In this document: positions 1 through 6,183 of the stretch, piece by piece
How the letters are laid out: each line of letters opens with the position of its first letter
Position numbering within the stretch: position 1 is the stretch's first letter
Origin: an uncultured Lachnospira sp.
GTDB taxonomy: Bacteria > Bacillota > Clostridia > Lachnospirales > Lachnospiraceae
Direction of reading: 5' to 3'
NCBI GenBank assembly: GCA_900772425.1
Contig: CAAHEK010000273.1
Location: 1 to 6,183, forward strand
Length of the DNA stretch: 6,183 nucleotides
Translations under genes and position numbers: made by a program
Notes under the pieces: generated by a model
Database searches by the model: none
Seen by the model: only the letters and a program-made list of their open reading frames with translations
Told to the model about the DNA's origin: nothing

Positions 1-977
1 CACATATTCAGAAGGTTGCGGTTATTACCCAGTATAATGCCAGGTCACTTAATGAACATTTGAGTTCATCAAAGTGGTGGGATTTCGGAAGAAAGCAGGG
101 AGGTCTGTTTGTTTTCACACCTACAATAACAGCAGACAGCAGTTATTGGTACAGAGGAACAGCAGATTCACTTCATCAGAATATCCAGTTCTTAAAGCAG
201 AGCCATGAGCCTTATGTAGTAATTGCATCTGGTGATGGCGTATATAAGCTGGATTATAATAAAGTGCTTGAGTATCATATAGAGAAAAAGGCAGATATTA
301 CGGTTGTAGTCAAGAAGCTTGAAGATCGTTCTGACATTGGAAGATATGGGGTTGTTGCAATGACAGACGATGGAAGAATAACAGATATTGATGAGAAACC
401 ACTTGAGACTAATTTGTCAACAGTATCAACAGGTATCTATGTTATTAGAAGACGTCTTCTTATTGAACTGCTTGAAAAGGCAGCAGAGGAAGACCGACAT
501 GATTTCGTAAGGGATATTCTTGTAAGATATAAGAATATCAAGAAGATATACGGATATAAGCTTAATACATACTGGAGCAATATTTCAACAGTAGATGCAT
601 ATTACAAGACTAACATGGATTTCCTTAAGAAAGATGTAAGAGATTACTTCTTTAAACAATATCCAGATGTTTATTCTAAAGTGGAGGATCTTCCACCAGC
701 TAAATATAACTTTGGCGCGAATGTAAAGAACAGCCTTGTATCATGTGGCTGTATAATCAACGGTACAGTTGATAATTCGGTATTGTTTAAGAAGATATAT
801 ATCGGAAATAACAGTGTAGTTAAGAATTGTATTATTATGAATAATGCATATATTGGTGATAATGCTTATATAGAGAATTGCATAATAGAGAGCAACAGCA
901 CTATTAAAGCTAATTCACGTTATGTTGGTGAGACAGGCGTTCAGATTGTTATGGAGAACGGACCTACATACTATTAG
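1..977 (+). CDS. glgD: Glucose-1-phosphate adenylyltransferase subunit GlgD (5' end outside window)
   Basis: GlgD is the partner of GlgC in the Firmicute ADP-glucose pyrophosphorylase, the cytoplasmic enzyme that makes ADP-glucose from ATP and glucose-1-phosphate for glycogen synthesis; GlgD is usually considered the regulatory or weakly catalytic subunit. The open frame runs from the window edge (first full codon at nt 3) to TAG at 975-977, giving 324 visible residues. The family is about 370 residues, so roughly 45-50 N-terminal residues are missing. The TTG at nt 60 is not the start, because the upstream residues ([15 protein letters not shown]) are still typical of the family. Visible marks are [17 protein letters not shown], the YRGTAD nucleotidyl-transferase segment, [10 protein letters not shown] (nt 228-257; GlgC has GDHIY here) and DEKP. 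From about nt 708 the C-terminus is a left-handed beta-helix of hexapeptide-like repeats ([22 protein letters not shown]). glgC is expected just upstream. Identity is firm; the split between catalytic and regulatory role is family knowledge. Confidence 0.95.
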   Translation, partial: HIQKVAVITQYNARSLNEHLSSSKWWDFGRKQGGLFVFTPTITADSSYWYRGTADSLHQNIQFLKQSHEPYVVIASGDGVYKLDYNKVLEYHIEKKADITVVVKKLEDRSDIGRYGVVAMTDDGRITDIDEKPLETNLSTVSTGIYVIRRRLLIELLEKAAEEDRHDFVRDILVRYKNIKKIYGYKLNTYWSNISTVDAYYKTNMDFLKKDVRDYFFKQYPDVYSKVEDLPPAKYNFGANVKNSLVSCGCIINGTVDNSVLFKKIYIGNNSVVKNCIIMNNAYIGDNAYIENCIIESNSTIKANSRYVGETGVQIVMENGPTYY

Positions 978-994
978 AAAGACCTGCAATGGTC

Positions 995-1002
995 AGAAGG
1001 GG
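995..1002 (+). promoter_or_regulatory. Ribosome binding site of spoVG
   Basis: AGAAGGGG ends 6 nt before the ATG at 1009. This fixes the spoVG start: an upstream in-frame ATG at 922 would add 29 residues that overlap glgD and do not resemble the SpoVG family. Confidence 0.8.
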
Positions 1003-1008
1003 CAAAAT

Positions 1009-1275
1009 ATGAATATAACAGATGTAAGGGTAAGAAAAATAGCTAAAGAAGGTAAGATGAAGGCAGTTGTTTCAATAACTATTGATAATGAATTTGTAGT
1101 ACACGATATCAAGGTTATTGAAGGAGAAAGAGGCTTATTCATAGCAATGCCAAGCCGTAAATCAACAGAAGGCGAATATCGTGATATTGCTCATCCTATC
1201 AACACAGCAACAAGAGATATGCTTCAGCAGATTATTCTTAAAGAATATGAAAATGCAGAAGAAGTTGAGGAATAA
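1009..1275 (+). CDS. spoVG: SpoVG family nucleic-acid-binding regulator
   Basis: SpoVG is a small conserved DNA/RNA-binding protein that affects septation and sporulation in Bacillus and virulence, capsule or cell-wall traits in other Firmicutes; it acts in the cytoplasm. The 88-residue product begins [11 protein letters not shown] and carries the family hallmarks: [20 protein letters not shown] (about residues 15-34), the [10 protein letters not shown] strand (about 42-51) and the [10 protein letters not shown] block (about 56-65). A helix and a short acidic tail (ENAEEVEE) close it. Bacillus SpoVG is about 97 residues, so only the variable tail is shorter. The ATG at 1009 was chosen because of the spaced AGAAGGGG and because family similarity begins there. 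It lies 31 nt after glgD with no convincing promoter between, so cotranscription with glgD is likely; a promoter inside glgD cannot be excluded. Presence of spoVG does not by itself prove the organism sporulates. Confidence 0.96.
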   Translation: MNITDVRVRKIAKEGKMKAVVSITIDNEFVVHDIKVIEGERGLFIAMPSRKSTEGEYRDIAHPINTATRDMLQQIILKEYENAEEVEE

Positions 1276-1320
1276 AAGGTAGATATTCCAGATTAACACA
1301 ACATTATAATAACAAATAAC

Positions 1321-1392
1321 AAACAACTGCGGTAACGCGTGATATTGTCGACAGGCAAACCTATCATGAGTATCGCAGTTGTTTTTATTGTT
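1321..1392 (+). terminator. Long hairpin with T-rich tail after spoVG (probable intrinsic terminator)
   Basis: Bases 1321-1334 (AAACAACTGCGGTA) pair with 1371-1384 (TATCGCAGTTGTTT) over 14 bp with one G-U pair. The RNA continues into TTTTTATT, the usual layout of a Rho-independent terminator. The 36-nt interior is unusually long but can fold further: 1338-1344 pairs with 1362-1368 (7 bp, one G-U) and 1345-1347 with 1356-1358, leaving an 8-nt tip. The opposite strand also runs into a T-rich stretch (complement of 1290-1320), so it could act in both directions. It sits 45 nt after the spoVG stop and just before the pth promoter. The T-tract is interrupted and the G+C content of the stem base is low, so termination strength is uncertain. 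Confidence 0.65.
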
Positions 1393-1408
1393 AAAAAAAT
1401 GCTATAAT
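1379..1408 (+). promoter_or_regulatory. Predicted sigma-A-type extended -10 promoter for pth-mfd
   Basis: A perfect TATAAT at 1403-1408 is preceded by TGC (1400-1402), giving the extended -10 form TGCTATAAT. The best -35 is TTGTTT at 1379-1384 with an 18-bp spacer, a weak match that overlaps the descending arm of the hairpin. Transcription would begin near 1415, leaving a leader of about 37 nt before pth. The extended -10 can compensate for the poor -35. Confidence 0.7.
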
Positions 1409-1438
1409 AAATAAGATACAGTCGTTGTAATATTTGAT

Positions 1439-1444
1439 AGGAGG
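1439..1444 (+). promoter_or_regulatory. Ribosome binding site of pth
   Basis: A full AGGAGG lies 7 nt before the ATG at 1452. It decides the start over the in-frame TTG at 1434, which would put the Shine-Dalgarno inside the coding region. Confidence 0.9.
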
Positions 1445-1451
1445 CAGTCAT

Positions 1452-2015
1452 ATGTATATAATAGCGGGTTTGGGAAATCCGGGACTTCAGTATATGGGAA
1501 CAAGACACAATGCAGGATTTTCTGTAATTGATGAACTTGCAGATAAACATAATATAAGTATAGATACAGCTAAACATAAGGGAATGATTGGCAAAGGCGT
1601 TATAGATGGCCAGAAGGTCATTCTTGTAAAGCCTATGACATATATGAATAATTCGGGCGAATGCATTCGTGATGTCATGGATTATTATAAGGTCGATATT
1701 GATGAGCTGATTGTGATATTTGATGATATAAGCCTTGTACCGGGCAAATTAAGAATACGCGCCAAGGGAAGTGCCGGCGGACATAACGGAATAAAAAGTA
1801 TCATAGCACATCTTGGCTCTGACGGATTTAAGAGAATTAAGTTTGGTGTCGGAGATAAACCAAAGGGATGGGATCTTGCAGACTGGGTGCTTGGAAAATT
1901 TCCTTCTGAAGAATTTGCAGCCTTAAGGGAAGGTAATAAAAAGGCGTGTGAAGCAGTAGAATGTATAATGTCAGAAGGAATAGAAAGCGCAATGAACAAA
2001 TATAACGGAGGTTGA
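1452..2015 (+). CDS. pth: Peptidyl-tRNA hydrolase (Pth family)
   Basis: Pth cleaves the ester bond of peptidyl-tRNAs released prematurely from ribosomes, freeing tRNA for reuse; it is an essential cytoplasmic enzyme in most bacteria. The 187-residue product has normal family length and all key motifs: IAGLGNPG (residues 4-11, with the conserved Asn9), GTRHNAGF (16-23, with the catalytic His19), PMTYMNNSG (61-69, substrate-binding Asn), the FDD segment (90-92, with the Asp that orients the His) and GSAGGHNGIKSI (106-117, including His111 and Asn112). The start follows a perfect AGGAGG. It is the first gene after its own predicted promoter. Only 2 nt separate its stop from the mfd start, and the mfd ribosome binding site lies in its last codons, so the two are coupled. 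In Bacillus the homologue is called spoVC and also lies near mfd. Confidence 0.97.
   Translation: MYIIAGLGNPGLQYMGTRHNAGFSVIDELADKHNISIDTAKHKGMIGKGVIDGQKVILVKPMTYMNNSGECIRDVMDYYKVDIDELIVIFDDISLVPGKLRIRAKGSAGGHNGIKSIIAHLGSDGFKRIKFGVGDKPKGWDLADWVLGKFPSEEFAALREGNKKACEAVECIMSEGIESAMNKYNGG
2007..2011 (+). promoter_or_regulatory. Ribosome binding site of mfd, inside the end of pth
   Basis: GGAGG is formed by the last two sense codons of pth and sits 6 nt before GTG at 2018. It touches the in-frame TTG at 2012 with no spacing, so TTG is an unlikely start and GTG is preferred. The overlap suggests translational coupling of mfd to pth. Confidence 0.8.
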
Positions 2016-2017
2016 TT

Positions 2018-5000
2018 GTGAATACGTTTTTTAAACCTGTAGAAGTACTTGCAGGAACAGAGCATTTGAATAAATGTCTTTCAGGTGAAAAGACAGCGAT
2101 GATAAGTGGTTGCATAGATACTCAGAAAGTTCATATGGCACAGGCGTTATCAAAGAATTACAGATATAATGTAATTGTGACATATGATGAGGCAAAAGCC
2201 CGTGAAATGTGTGAGGATGCTGCATTTTTTAATAAGAATACTGTATATTATCCGGCAAAGGATATTATATTCTATAGTGCTGACGTACACGGAAACCAGA
2301 TTGTCGCAGAACGACTCAGATGTATTAATAAGATTATAGAAAATGAAAATGCATCGCAGGAAGAAGAGAATCATCTTACGGTGGTTACAACTATAGATGC
2401 ATTTGCTGACATGCTTATACCTGTTGAGGTGTATAAGGAAGCCTGCATAAATATAAACAAAAGGTCAATTATAAACATTGATGATTTTGTAAAGCAGATG
2501 GTTACCTTAGGATATGAAAGAAATGCGTTAGTAGAGGCTCAGGGACAGTTTGCGGTCAGAGGTGGAATAATAGATATATTTTCATATACAGACGAAGCAC
2601 CTGTAAGAATAGAATTATGGGATGATGAGGTTGATTCAATAAGATATTTTGATGTGAGCAGCCAGAGGTCGATAGAAAAACTGAATGAATATACTATTTT
2701 TCCGGCTACAGAATGTATATTGGACAGCGAGGAAATAAGCTCAGGTATAGAAAGGGTAAAGAAAGAGCAGCAGAAGCAGTTAGAGGAGTTTGGAATTAAC
2801 AATAAAAAAAGAAGCAAAGAATCCATAGAAAGCTGTAACCATATCAACAGGATGGTGGCTGATATGGAAAGGACAGGAAATTATGAAAGATTTATAAATG
2901 CGTTTGCAAGAGTGCTTACGGGATTTGCATCATATTTTCCTAAAGAGGATACTTTGTTTATTCTGGATGAGCCAAATCGCATGAAAGAGCGTATGGATTT
3001 AATCTCGTATGAGTACGCAGAGAGCATGAAAAACCGACTTGAAAGTGGGTATGTACTTCCGGTTCAGACCAATATGATAAGGGATATTTCAGCGATATAT
3101 GCTAATTTTGCACAGAATAAGAAAGTGTTACTTACAACGCTGGAATATAAGCCTATAGGTCTGCAATGTGACTATACTATGAGAATAGATACAAGGAGTA
3201 TCAGTTCATATAATAACAGCTTTGAATATCTTGCAGATGATTTAAAAAAATATAAAAGAAATGGCTATAAATCTGTAATTGTGTGCAGTTCAAGAACAAG
3301 AGCAACAAGAATTGTTGATGATTTAAGAGACCTTGAAATAGAGAGCTTCTTTAGTGAAGATTATGACAGAGAGCTTAAAACAGGAGAAGTTATGGTTACT
3401 TACGGAAGCCTTCATAAGGGCTTTGAGTATCCGTTAATTAATTTTGTTGTAATAGCAGAAAATGATATTTTCACCGGAGGTAAAAAAAGAAAACAGAAAA
3501 AGAAGCAATATGAAGGCAAGGCAATAGCCGGCTTTAACGAGTTGAATGTCGGAGATTATGTGGTGCATGAAACACATGGTCTTGGAATTTATAAGGGCAT
3601 AGAAAAGATTAAAGTTGAAGGTGTTGAAAAGGATTATGTAAAGATAGAATATGCCGGAAACAGCAATTTATATGTTCTTGCAACACAGCTTGACCGTCTT
3701 CAGAAATATGCCGGTCAGGACATAGAGAAAAAGCCTAAATTAAATAAGCTTGGCGGACAGGAGTGGAATAAGACCAAATCCAAGGTTCATGGAGCTGTTG
3801 AAGAAGTTGCAAAAGACCTTGTGGCATTATATGCGGCAAGACAGAAGGAACAGGGATATCAGTTCGGACCTGACACTGTATGGCAGAGAGAATTTGAAGA
3901 AATGTTTCCTTATGAGGAAACACAGGATCAGCTTGATGCAATACAGGATACAAAGCAGGATATGGAAAGCAGACGTATCATGGACAGACTGATATGCGGT
4001 GATGTAGGTTACGGAAAGACGGAGATAGCAATCAGGGCTGCATTTAAGGCTGTTCAGGAGGGAAAACAGGTTGCGTATCTTGTTCCTACAACAGTACTTG
4101 CAGCACAGCATTTTAATACATTTGAACAGAGAATGAAGAATTTTCCGGTTACGGTAGGAATGGTTTCAAGCTTTAAGAGTGCAGCACAGAATAAGAAGAC
4201 ACTTGAAGAGTTAAAGAAGGGCTTTGTCGATATTATAATAGGAACGCACAGGATTTTATCCAAGGATGTTGAGTTTAAGGATTTGGGACTTCTTATTATC
4301 GATGAGGAACAGCGCTTTGGCGTGTCACATAAAGAAAAAATTAAAAAATTAAGACAGAATATAGATGTGCTTACCTTGAGTGCTACGCCAATTCCAAGAA
4401 CACTTCATATGAGCCTTGTGGGAATAAGGGATATGAGCGTTTTAGAGGAGCCTCCGGTTGACAGAGTGCCTATACAGACATTTGTAACAGAGCATAATGA
4501 TGAGATGATAAGAGAGGCTATAAGCAGGGAACTGGCACGAAACGGACAGGTGTATTATGTATACAACAGAGTAAGAAGTATAGATGAGGCAGCTGCCCAT
4601 ATCCAGGAGCTGGTTCCGGATGCAAATGTTGCATTTGCCCACGGACAGATGGATAAGAGAATGCTTGAAAAGATAATGTATGAGTTTGTAAACGGAGAAA
4701 TTGATGTCCTTGTTTCGACAACAATAATAGAGACAGGAATGGATATTTCCAACTGCAATACCATGATTATCGAGGATGCCGATAAATTCGGACTTTCACA
4801 GTTATATCAGCTGCGTGGAAGAGTCGGTAGAAGCAATAGGACAGCATATGCATTTCTTCTATATAGAAGAGACAGAATGTTAAGTGAGATTGCAGAGAAG
4901 AGACTGAGTGCCATAAGAGAGTTTTCTGATTTTGGTTCAGGATTTAAAATTGCCATGAAAGACTTAGAGATAAGAGGTGCAGGAAATGTGCTAGGAAAGA

Positions 5001-5581
5001 GCCAGCATGGACATATGGCAGCAGTAGGCTATGATTTATACTGCAAAATGCTTAATGAGGCTGTAAATGACCTTAAGGGCATTAAAAACGATTATTCCTT
5101 TGAAACTACGGTTGATATAGATGCGGATGCATATATTCCGTCATCATATATAAAGAGTGAATATCAGAAGCTGGATATTTATAAAAGGATTGCGGCTATT
5201 GAAAGCAAAGATGAATTAAGCGATATGAAGGACGAATTAGGTGACAGATACGGACAAGTTCCGGAATGTGCAGTTAATCTTCTTAAAATTGCTCTGATTA
5301 AGTCTATGGCGCACAAAAAAGGAATAATGGAGATTAAGGGCGGACTTGATTCAGGGCAGACCTCAGGCTGGAAGACGGTAATGACTGTTTATCCTAAGGC
5401 TGATATTAATTCCGATGCAATACAGATATTTGTTGACAGTTTTGGCGGAGCCATGAAATTTATGGCAACAAGCGAAGCACCGAAGTTCATATGGAGAGTA
5501 ACAAAGAAAAAATACGGAAATGCAAGGGAATATCTGGATGGACTTGTGAATCTCATGGAAAATATGAACAGACAGTTATAA
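2018..5581 (+). CDS. mfd: Transcription-repair coupling factor Mfd (ATP-dependent DNA translocase)
   Basis: Mfd binds RNA polymerase stalled at DNA damage, pushes it forward or off using ATP-driven translocation on double-stranded DNA, and recruits UvrA to start nucleotide excision repair. The predicted protein has 1187 residues from a GTG start, close to the Bacillus protein (about 1177). Domains in order: the UvrB-like N-terminal module, with GYERNALVEAQGQFAVRGG from residue 165 (the module that contacts UvrA); a variable middle; a basic linker (KKRKQKKK); the CarD-like RNA-polymerase-interaction domain from about 509 (NVGDYVVHETHGLGIYKG) to 570; the RecG-like translocase with FPYEETQDQ, Walker A GDVGYGKT (661-668, Lys667), DEEQ box (762-765), LSATPIPRT (about 787-795), TTIIETGMDI and the QLYQLRGRVGR motif (928-938); then the C-terminal TRCF domain (about 1010-1150). 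All ATPase motifs are intact, so it should be active. It is the second gene of a pth-mfd unit. No clear terminator follows it. Confidence 0.98.
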   Translation: MNTFFKPVEVLAGTEHLNKCLSGEKTAMISGCIDTQKVHMAQALSKNYRYNVIVTYDEAKAREMCEDAAFFNKNTVYYPAKDIIFYSADVHGNQIVAERLRCINKIIENENASQEEENHLTVVTTIDAFADMLIPVEVYKEACININKRSIINIDDFVKQMVTLGYERNALVEAQGQFAVRGGIIDIFSYTDEAPVRIELWDDEVDSIRYFDVSSQRSIEKLNEYTIFPATECILDSEEISSGIERVKKEQQKQLEEFGINNKKRSKESIESCNHINRMVADMERTGNYERFINAFARVLTGFASYFPKEDTLFILDEPNRMKERMDLISYEYAESMKNRLESGYVLPVQTNMIRDISAIYANFAQNKKVLLTTLEYKPIGLQCDYTMRIDTRSISSYNNSFEYLADDLKKYKRNGYKSVIVCSSRTRATRIVDDLRDLEIESFFSEDYDRELKTGEVMVTYGSLHKGFEYPLINFVVIAENDIFTGGKKRKQKKKQYEGKAIAGFNELNVGDYVVHETHGLGIYKGIEKIKVEGVEKDYVKIEYAGNSNLYVLATQLDRLQKYAGQDIEKKPKLNKLGGQEWNKTKSKVHGAVEEVAKDLVALYAARQKEQGYQFGPDTVWQREFEEMFPYEETQDQLDAIQDTKQDMESRRIMDRLICGDVGYGKTEIAIRAAFKAVQEGKQVAYLVPTTVLAAQHFNTFEQRMKNFPVTVGMVSSFKSAAQNKKTLEELKKGFVDIIIGTHRILSKDVEFKDLGLLIIDEEQRFGVSHKEKIKKLRQNIDVLTLSATPIPRTLHMSLVGIRDMSVLEEPPVDRVPIQTFVTEHNDEMIREAISRELARNGQVYYVYNRVRSIDEAAAHIQELVPDANVAFAHGQMDKRMLEKIMYEFVNGEIDVLVSTTIIETGMDISNCNTMIIEDADKFGLSQLYQLRGRVGRSNRTAYAFLLYRRDRMLSEIAEKRLSAIREFSDFGSGFKIAMKDLEIRGAGNVLGKSQHGHMAAVGYDLYCKMLNEAVNDLKGIKNDYSFETTVDIDADAYIPSSYIKSEYQKLDIYKRIAAIESKDELSDMKDELGDRYGQVPECAVNLLKIALIKSMAHKKGIMEIKGGLDSGQTSGWKTVMTVYPKADINSDAIQIFVDSFGGAMKFMATSEAPKFIWRVTKKKYGNAREYLDGLVNLMENMNRQL

Positions 5582-5654
5582 AGGCATATAAGCATGGAAA
5601 ATGAGATAAAAACAGAAAAAATATGTAATAAAGCAGAGGATAATTTTAAATGGG

Positions 5655-5682
5655 TTGACAAAATAAAGTATTGTGCTATAAT
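5655..5682 (+). promoter_or_regulatory. Near-consensus sigma-A-type promoter for the aldolase gene
   Basis: A perfect TTGACA (5655-5660) and a perfect TATAAT (5677-5682) are separated by 16 bp, and TGC before the -10 makes it an extended -10 as well. The start would be near A5689. This is about as strong a match as the consensus allows and suggests that the downstream gene is transcribed separately from mfd, probably at a high rate unless the leader controls it. Confidence 0.88.
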
Positions 5683-5688
5683 TTTATC

Positions 5689-5795
5689 AATTTAATGCTT
5701 TAAACTTCAACGCTTTAAAGTGAAAAATGATGCAAAAGGGTTGAAGAATATACAGACATTGAAGAGTATTTATTTATTCAGGAGGAAGTTAGGTT
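5689..5795 (+). promoter_or_regulatory. Leader of about 107 nt upstream of the aldolase gene with possible pseudoknot
   Basis: CTTTAAA (5698-5704) can pair with TTTAAAG (5714-5720), a 7-bp stem extendable by two G-U pairs. Seven of the nine loop bases, CTTCAAC (5705-5711), are exactly complementary to GTTGAAG (5740-5746), which would form an H-type pseudoknot across an A-rich linker. The same segment could instead pair with TTGAAG at 5759-5764 or, through AACTTC (5703-5708), with GAAGTT (5785-5790), which overlaps the ribosome binding region. It does not match any riboswitch class I can name. The pairing is visible in the sequence; regulation is inference, and stems this short in AT-rich DNA can arise by chance. 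Confidence 0.35.
5780..5785 (+). promoter_or_regulatory. Ribosome binding site of the aldolase gene
   Basis: AGGAGG lies 10 nt before the ATG at 5796, a slightly long spacing. It supports this ATG as the start; no other in-frame start lies nearby upstream. Confidence 0.8.
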
Positions 5796-6183
5796 ATGGA
5801 ACAGAAGGGCGAGTTGGTCTCATACAGACCGGACATTAAGGTTGTTGACTGCACATTACGTGATGGAGGACTTGTTAATAATTTTGAGTTTTCTGATGAA
5901 TTTGTGCGTGAATTATATAAGGCAAATGTTGCAGCAGGTGTTGATTATATGGAGTTTGGATATAAGGCATCAAAAGATTTATTCGATCCTAAGAAGTTCG
6001 GTAAGTGGAAGTTCTGTAACGAAGAGGATATAAGAGATATTGTAGGCGAGAATAATACAGACCTTAAGATATCAGTTATGGCAGATGTTGGAAGAACTGA
6101 TTATAAGAAAGACATTTTGCCTAAGTCAGAAAGTGTTATTGATATGGTAAGAGTTGCCACATATATTAATACAATTCCGGCAG
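5796..6183 (+). CDS. DRE-TIM (HMGL-like) aldolase-family protein, 3' end outside window
   Basis: The frame is open from ATG 5796 to the window edge, giving 129 residues of a longer protein. The N-terminus contains VVDCTLRDGGLVNNFEFSDE (from residue 16), the first-strand motif of DRE-TIM metallolyases. In that family the Arg (here Arg22) is catalytic and the following Asp (Asp23) binds the divalent metal; relatives include 4-hydroxy-2-oxovalerate aldolase, HMG-CoA lyase, isopropylmalate synthase and homocitrate synthase. Later segments fit successive barrel strands: GVDYMEFGYK (about 48-57), LKISVMADVG (about 90-99) and DMVRVATYI (about 116-124). The closest type I recall is the aldolase-catalytic-domain proteins of Clostridia, whose substrates are generally unassigned. 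The metal-binding HxH motif and any C-terminal domain lie beyond the window, so the reaction cannot be named. It has its own strong promoter and a leader, separate from mfd. Confidence 0.85.
   Translation, partial: MEQKGELVSYRPDIKVVDCTLRDGGLVNNFEFSDEFVRELYKANVAAGVDYMEFGYKASKDLFDPKKFGKWKFCNEEDIRDIVGENNTDLKISVMADVGRTDYKKDILPKSESVIDMVRVATYINTIPA

Noticed and set aside
1347..1378. Resemblance of ACAGGCAAACC followed by CGCAG to the core of the c-di-GMP-I (GEMM) riboswitch.
   Set aside because: One G of the conserved CAGGGCAAACC is missing, the expected GGGACGCAAAGCC block and second stem are absent, and the bases are better explained by the long hairpin.
1293..1577. A 94-codon minus-strand frame covering the hairpin and the start of pth.
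   Set aside because: It is antisense to the hairpin, promoter and pth, has low-complexity composition and matches no family I recognise.
3474..3512. Internal GGAGG followed by A7 within mfd, suggesting a programmed frameshift or an internal start.
   Set aside because: The A-run encodes the basic linker normally found before the RNA-polymerase-interaction domain. The shifted frame beginning at ATG 3510 stops after a few codons, and the spacing does not fit known frameshift signals.
5582..5654. Possible terminator after mfd.
   Set aside because: Only a 5-bp pairing with a loop of about 31 nt could be found (5585-5589 with 5621-5625), with no T-tract; too weak to call.
5594..5695. A 33-codon + strand frame (begins MENEIKTEK, ends AIILSI) directly after mfd.
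   Set aside because: It has only a weak AAAGG upstream, resembles nothing I know, and runs through the -35 and -10 of a near-consensus promoter, so chance or a decayed remnant is more likely than a gene.
5842..6033. A 63-codon + strand frame overlapping the aldolase gene.
   Set aside because: It lies in another frame of a gene with a good ribosome binding site and a recognisable protein motif; it has no start signal or family resemblance of its own.

Overview
The window looks like chromosomal housekeeping DNA from an anaerobic, low-GC Firmicute, most likely a Lachnospiraceae/Clostridia member. The DNA is AT-rich, the codons are AT-biased, Shine-Dalgarno sites are strong (AGGAGG type), and the GlgD and SpoVG sequences are of Clostridia type. 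No database search was run, so the taxon is an inference from protein character and gene order. All five genes are on the + strand. I see no mobile element, CRISPR array, tRNA or rRNA.

Layout: (1) nt 1-977 is the 3' part of glgD, a glycogen-synthesis ADP-glucose pyrophosphorylase subunit; its start lies before the window. (2) nt 1009-1275 is spoVG, a small nucleic-acid-binding regulator, 31 nt after glgD and probably on the same transcript. (3) nt 1276-1451 holds a long imperfect hairpin (14-bp outer stem) followed by a T-rich run, read as a terminator after spoVG, and then an extended -10 promoter. (4) nt 1452-2015 is pth, peptidyl-tRNA hydrolase. (5) nt 2018-5581 is mfd, the transcription-repair coupling factor, whose ribosome binding site lies inside the last codons of pth, so the two are translationally coupled. 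(6) nt 5582-5795 is a 214-nt gap with a near-perfect sigma-A-type promoter and a leader of about 107 nt with a possible loop-to-downstream pseudoknot. (7) nt 5796 to the window end is the 5' part of a DRE-TIM (HMGL-like) aldolase-family gene of unknown substrate.

The genes fall into three probable transcription units: ...glgD-spoVG, pth-mfd, and the aldolase gene. The order spoVG ... pth-mfd recalls the Bacillus cluster spoVG-glmU-prs-rplY-pth-fin-mfd-spoVT, with the middle genes absent and the hairpin/promoter region at that junction. Pth recycles peptidyl-tRNAs dropped by ribosomes and Mfd clears stalled RNA polymerase, so that unit is core information-processing maintenance. The genes themselves are well-known families. 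The least explained parts are the two intergenic regions, above all the aldolase leader; no clearly new multi-gene system is visible.
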